A stretch of 15,153 nt of DNA, taken from positions 1-15,153 of the forward strand of contig CALCDK010000156.1 of the NCBI GenBank assembly GCA_937900605.1, in the 5' to 3' direction. Shown here piece by piece: positions 13,114 through 15,153 of the stretch. The stretch's first letter is position 1. Each line of letters opens with the position of its first letter. Source of the stretch: an uncultured Olsenella sp. GTDB taxonomy: Bacteria; Actinomycetota; Coriobacteriia; Coriobacteriales; Atopobiaceae. A program made the position numbers and the translations under genes. The notes below the pieces were generated by a model that saw only the letters and a program-made list of their open reading frames with translations, did no database searches and was not told where the DNA came from.

Positions 13114-14646
13114 ATGGAGAACACAACGCTTTCGGGGCTCGCGCGCACGCTGGCGGACGCGGGCGCAAGGGCGGACGCCATCGGCGACCGCGACCCCCTC
13201 ATCGCCGGCACCGCCTGCGACTCGCGCCAGGTCCGGCCCGGGGACCTCTTCGTCTGCAAGGGCGCGGCCTTCCGCCCGCAGTTCCTCGCCTCCGCGCTGG
13301 AGGCGGGCGCCGTCGCCTACCTGTGCGCGCCCGAGCTGCGCGAGCGGCTGGAGCAGGTGGCTCCCGGCGTGCCGCACCTGGTCGGGGCCGACCTGCGCCG
13401 AGCCATGGCCGTGGCCTCCGCCGCCGCGACGGGCCACCCCGACCGCGAGCTGCCCATCGTGGGCATCACCGGCACCAAGGGCAAGACCACCACGGCCTAC
13501 CTGCTGCGCTCGATCGTCGACGTGACCTGCGGGGAGGGCTCCTGCGGCATGGTCGGCACCGTCGAGACCTACGACGGCGTCACGGACGAGCCGTCGAGAA
13601 ACACCACCCCCGAGGCCCCCGACCTGTGGCGCCACCTCGCCGCCGCACGGGACTCGCACCTCTCGGCGCTGGTCTGCGAGGTCTCCAGCCAGGCGCTCAA
13701 GTACGACCGCACGCTGGGCGTGGGCCTTCGCCTGGCCTGCTTCCTCAACATCGGCCTCGACCACATCTCGCCTGTCGAGCACGCAGACTTCGAGGACTAC
13801 TTCTCGTCCAAGCTCAAGATCTTCTCGCAGGCGCGCTCGGCCGTGGTCAACCTGGACTCCGACCACGCCGACCGCGTCATGGCCGCCGCCCGCGCCTGCG
13901 GGGACGTGGCCACCTTCTCGCTGCGCGACCACGCGGCCGACGTCTGGGCCGACGCCCTGGACGGCGACGAGGAGGGCGTCTCCTTCGACCTGCACGCCGC
14001 CGGCCAGGTGCGCCGCATGCGCCTGCCCTTCCCCGGCGACTTCAACGTGAGCAACGCCCTGTGCGCCACGGCGTGCGCGCTGGCGCTGGGCTGCAGCCTC
14101 GACGACGTCGAGCGCGGCCTCGCGCGTGCCGTCGTGCCCGGCCGCATGGAGCTCCACCGCAGCGCCGACCGCAAGCTCGTGGCCCTCGTGGACTTCGCGC
14201 ACAACCGCATGGCGTTCGAGTCGCTGCTCTCGATGGTCGCGCGCACCTACCCCGACGTCCACAAGGTGGCCGTCTTCGGGGCCACCGGCGGCAAGGCCGT
14301 CGAGAGGCGCCACGAGCTGCCCGAGGTGGCCGCGCGCTACGTCGACGAGGTGGTCCTGACCTCGGACGACCCTTGGAACGAGGACCCCGCCGACATCTGC
14401 CGCCAGATGGCCGAGTCGCTGCCCGAGGGCTTCCCGCACCACGTGGAGCTCGACCGCCCGCGCGCCGTGGACCTGGCCTTCGACATCGCCGAGGGCCGCG
14501 ACGGCCGCACGCTGGTCCTGCTCCTGGCCCGCGGCTTCGAGGACACCATGCACGTGGGCGACGCCTTCGTCCCGTGCGAGTCCGACTCCGCCATGGCCCG
14601 CGCCCACGTGGAGGCCTACGATCGGGCCCACCCCGTCGCCCGCTAG
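13114..14646 (+). CDS. murE: MurE-like UDP-MurNAc-tripeptide ligase, not of the DNPR (diaminopimelate) type
   Basis: Mur ligases of this type add the third residue (meso-diaminopimelate, L-Lys or another) to UDP-MurNAc-L-Ala-D-Glu in the cytoplasm, using ATP. The product is 510 aa, normal for MurE. CDSRQVRPGDLFVCKG is at 35-50, the P-loop GITGTKGKTTT at 117-127, NTTPEAP at 163-169, and SSQALKYDR at 191-199. YFSSKLKIF at 229-237 probably carries the carbamylated Lys. DFAHNRMAFESLL is at 360-372. The substrate motif reads TSDDPWNEDP (416-425), not the DNPR that marks meso-DAP enzymes. The usual GKGHE near the C-terminus is ARGFE (472-476). This fits an L-Lys-type enzyme or a divergent paralogue. 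It is transcribed alone, divergent from tRNA-Val and convergent with adhE. Confidence 0.87.
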   Translation: MENTTLSGLARTLADAGARADAIGDRDPLIAGTACDSRQVRPGDLFVCKGAAFRPQFLASALEAGAVAYLCAPELRERLEQVAPGVPHLVGADLRRAMAVASAAATGHPDRELPIVGITGTKGKTTTAYLLRSIVDVTCGEGSCGMVGTVETYDGVTDEPSRNTTPEAPDLWRHLAAARDSHLSALVCEVSSQALKYDRTLGVGLRLACFLNIGLDHISPVEHADFEDYFSSKLKIFSQARSAVVNLDSDHADRVMAAARACGDVATFSLRDHAADVWADALDGDEEGVSFDLHAAGQVRRMRLPFPGDFNVSNALCATACALALGCSLDDVERGLARAVVPGRMELHRSADRKLVALVDFAHNRMAFESLLSMVARTYPDVHKVAVFGATGGKAVERRHELPEVAARYVDEVVLTSDDPWNEDPADICRQMAESLPEGFPHHVELDRPRAVDLAFDIAEGRDGRTLVLLLARGFEDTMHVGDAFVPCESDSAMARAHVEAYDRAHPVAR

Positions 14647-14681
14647 CCCGCCCGCACGCCAGCAATCCCGCGCACGCAAAG

Positions 14682-14714
14682 GGGAGGCCGGACCCCACTG
14701 GGGCCCGGCCTCCC
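14682..14714. terminator. Bidirectional terminator between murE and adhE
   Basis: GGGAGGCCGG (14682-14691) pairs with CCGGCCTCCC (14705-14714), and CCCC/GGGG extends the stem inward past one mismatch, leaving a 3-nt ACT loop. It lies 36 nt after the murE stop and 47 nt after the adhE stop on the opposite strand. Only the minus direction shows a short T-run (CTTTGC), so it is better supported for adhE than for murE. Confidence 0.75.
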
Positions 14715-14760
14715 TCGTCAGAGCCGGTGCGGTGCTTCTCGCCGTGCTGCCGGACGTTGA

Positions 14761-15153
14761 CTAGAAGTCGACGTCGACGTCGTTGTAGACGCACTCGAGC
14801 AGCTTCTCCATCTCCTCCTGGGAGGGCTGGCGCGGGTTGGAGCCGGTGCAGGCGTCGAGGAGGGCGTTGGCCGCGACGTCGTGCTTCTTGGCCTCGAACT
14901 CGGCGTAGTCGATGATGGACTCGTCGGCCTTCACGCCCTTGGCGCCGTAGTTCTTGATGCCCTGCGGGATGTCGAGCTGGTCGTTGAGGTCGCGGATCTT
15001 CTGGACCAGAGCGGCCACGAGCTCGTCCTCGGTGTTGCCCCCGAGGTGCAAGATCTCCTTGGCGATGTAGGCGTAGCGGGACTTGGCGCGCTCGTCCTTG
15101 GCGTTGAACTGGATGACCTTGCCCAGGTACATGGCGTTGGCGCAGCCGTGGAT
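14761..15153 (-). CDS. adhE: C-terminus of bifunctional aldehyde-alcohol dehydrogenase AdhE (partial)
   Basis: The frame is open to the window edge, and only the last 130 residues are present. They begin IHGCANAMYLGKVIQFNA, the end of the iron-dependent alcohol dehydrogenase domain, where the His of the HGxANA motif is an iron ligand. YAYIAKEILHLGG follows, then IPQGIKNYGAKG, and near the end DACTGSNPRQPSQEEMEKLL. The CTG-NPR segment is typical of AdhE proteins, which reduce acetyl-CoA to acetaldehyde and then ethanol and form filamentous spirosomes in fermenting anaerobes. The N-terminal aldehyde dehydrogenase half lies outside the window, so a stand-alone iron-type alcohol dehydrogenase cannot be strictly excluded. 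The transcript converges on murE and probably ends at the hairpin 14682-14714. Confidence 0.85.
   Translation of the reverse strand: MHGCANAMYLGKVIQFNAKDERAKSRYAYIAKEILHLGGNTEDELVAALVQKIRDLNDQLDIPQGIKNYGAKGVKADESIIDYAEFEAKKHDVAANALLDACTGSNPRQPSQEEMEKLLECVYNDVDVDF

Overview
This is a compact window of about 70% GC. It looks like chromosomal DNA from a high-GC anaerobic actinobacterium, most probably class Coriobacteriia (Olsenella, Atopobium or Collinsella relatives). That placement is inference. It rests on three things: an actinobacterial base composition; genes more typical of Gram-positive anaerobes (disA, clpC with a UVR segment, veg next to ispE, a MurE without the diaminopimelate motif); and the C-terminus of a fermentative aldehyde-alcohol dehydrogenase at the right edge. 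No transposase, integrase, phage or CRISPR locus is visible.

Left part (1-7233): every gene is on the minus strand. In transcription order these are a TatA-like protein with a C-terminal zinc ribbon, greA, lysS, clpC and disA. They do not form one simple operon. Hairpins lie between greA and lysS, after lysS, after clpC and after disA, and a separate candidate -10 box sits just ahead of disA. The lysyl-tRNA synthetase stands out because an HD-superfamily hydrolase domain of about 190 residues is fused to its C-terminus through an Ala/Asp/Glu-rich linker.

Middle (7234-10529): a divergent promoter region precedes a plus-strand, membrane-anchored, spermidine-synthase-like protein. The minus strand then carries a 5'-truncated amidohydrolase remnant, a tRNA-Pro(CGG) with a strong intrinsic terminator, ispE and veg. 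The next 570 bases hold no convincing gene but are full of structure: a long imperfect inverted repeat, four copies of AATCGGC, the nagB terminator and two exact 33-bp direct repeats.

Right part (10530-15153): on the minus strand are nagB (amino-sugar catabolism), then rph-rdgB preceded by tRNA-Val(TAC). murE runs on the plus strand from a TATACT box so close to its ATG that the mRNA may be nearly leaderless. murE converges on the partial adhE, with a shared bidirectional terminator between them.

Most genes are housekeeping: RNA maturation and nucleotide-pool cleaning (rph, rdgB), cell wall and isoprenoid precursors (murE, ispE, nagB), translation and transcription (lysS, greA, two tRNAs), and stress and genome surveillance (clpC, disA). 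The most interesting items are the LysRS-HD fusion, the TatA-zinc ribbon protein, the divergent MurE, and the repeat-rich intergenic region between veg and nagB.
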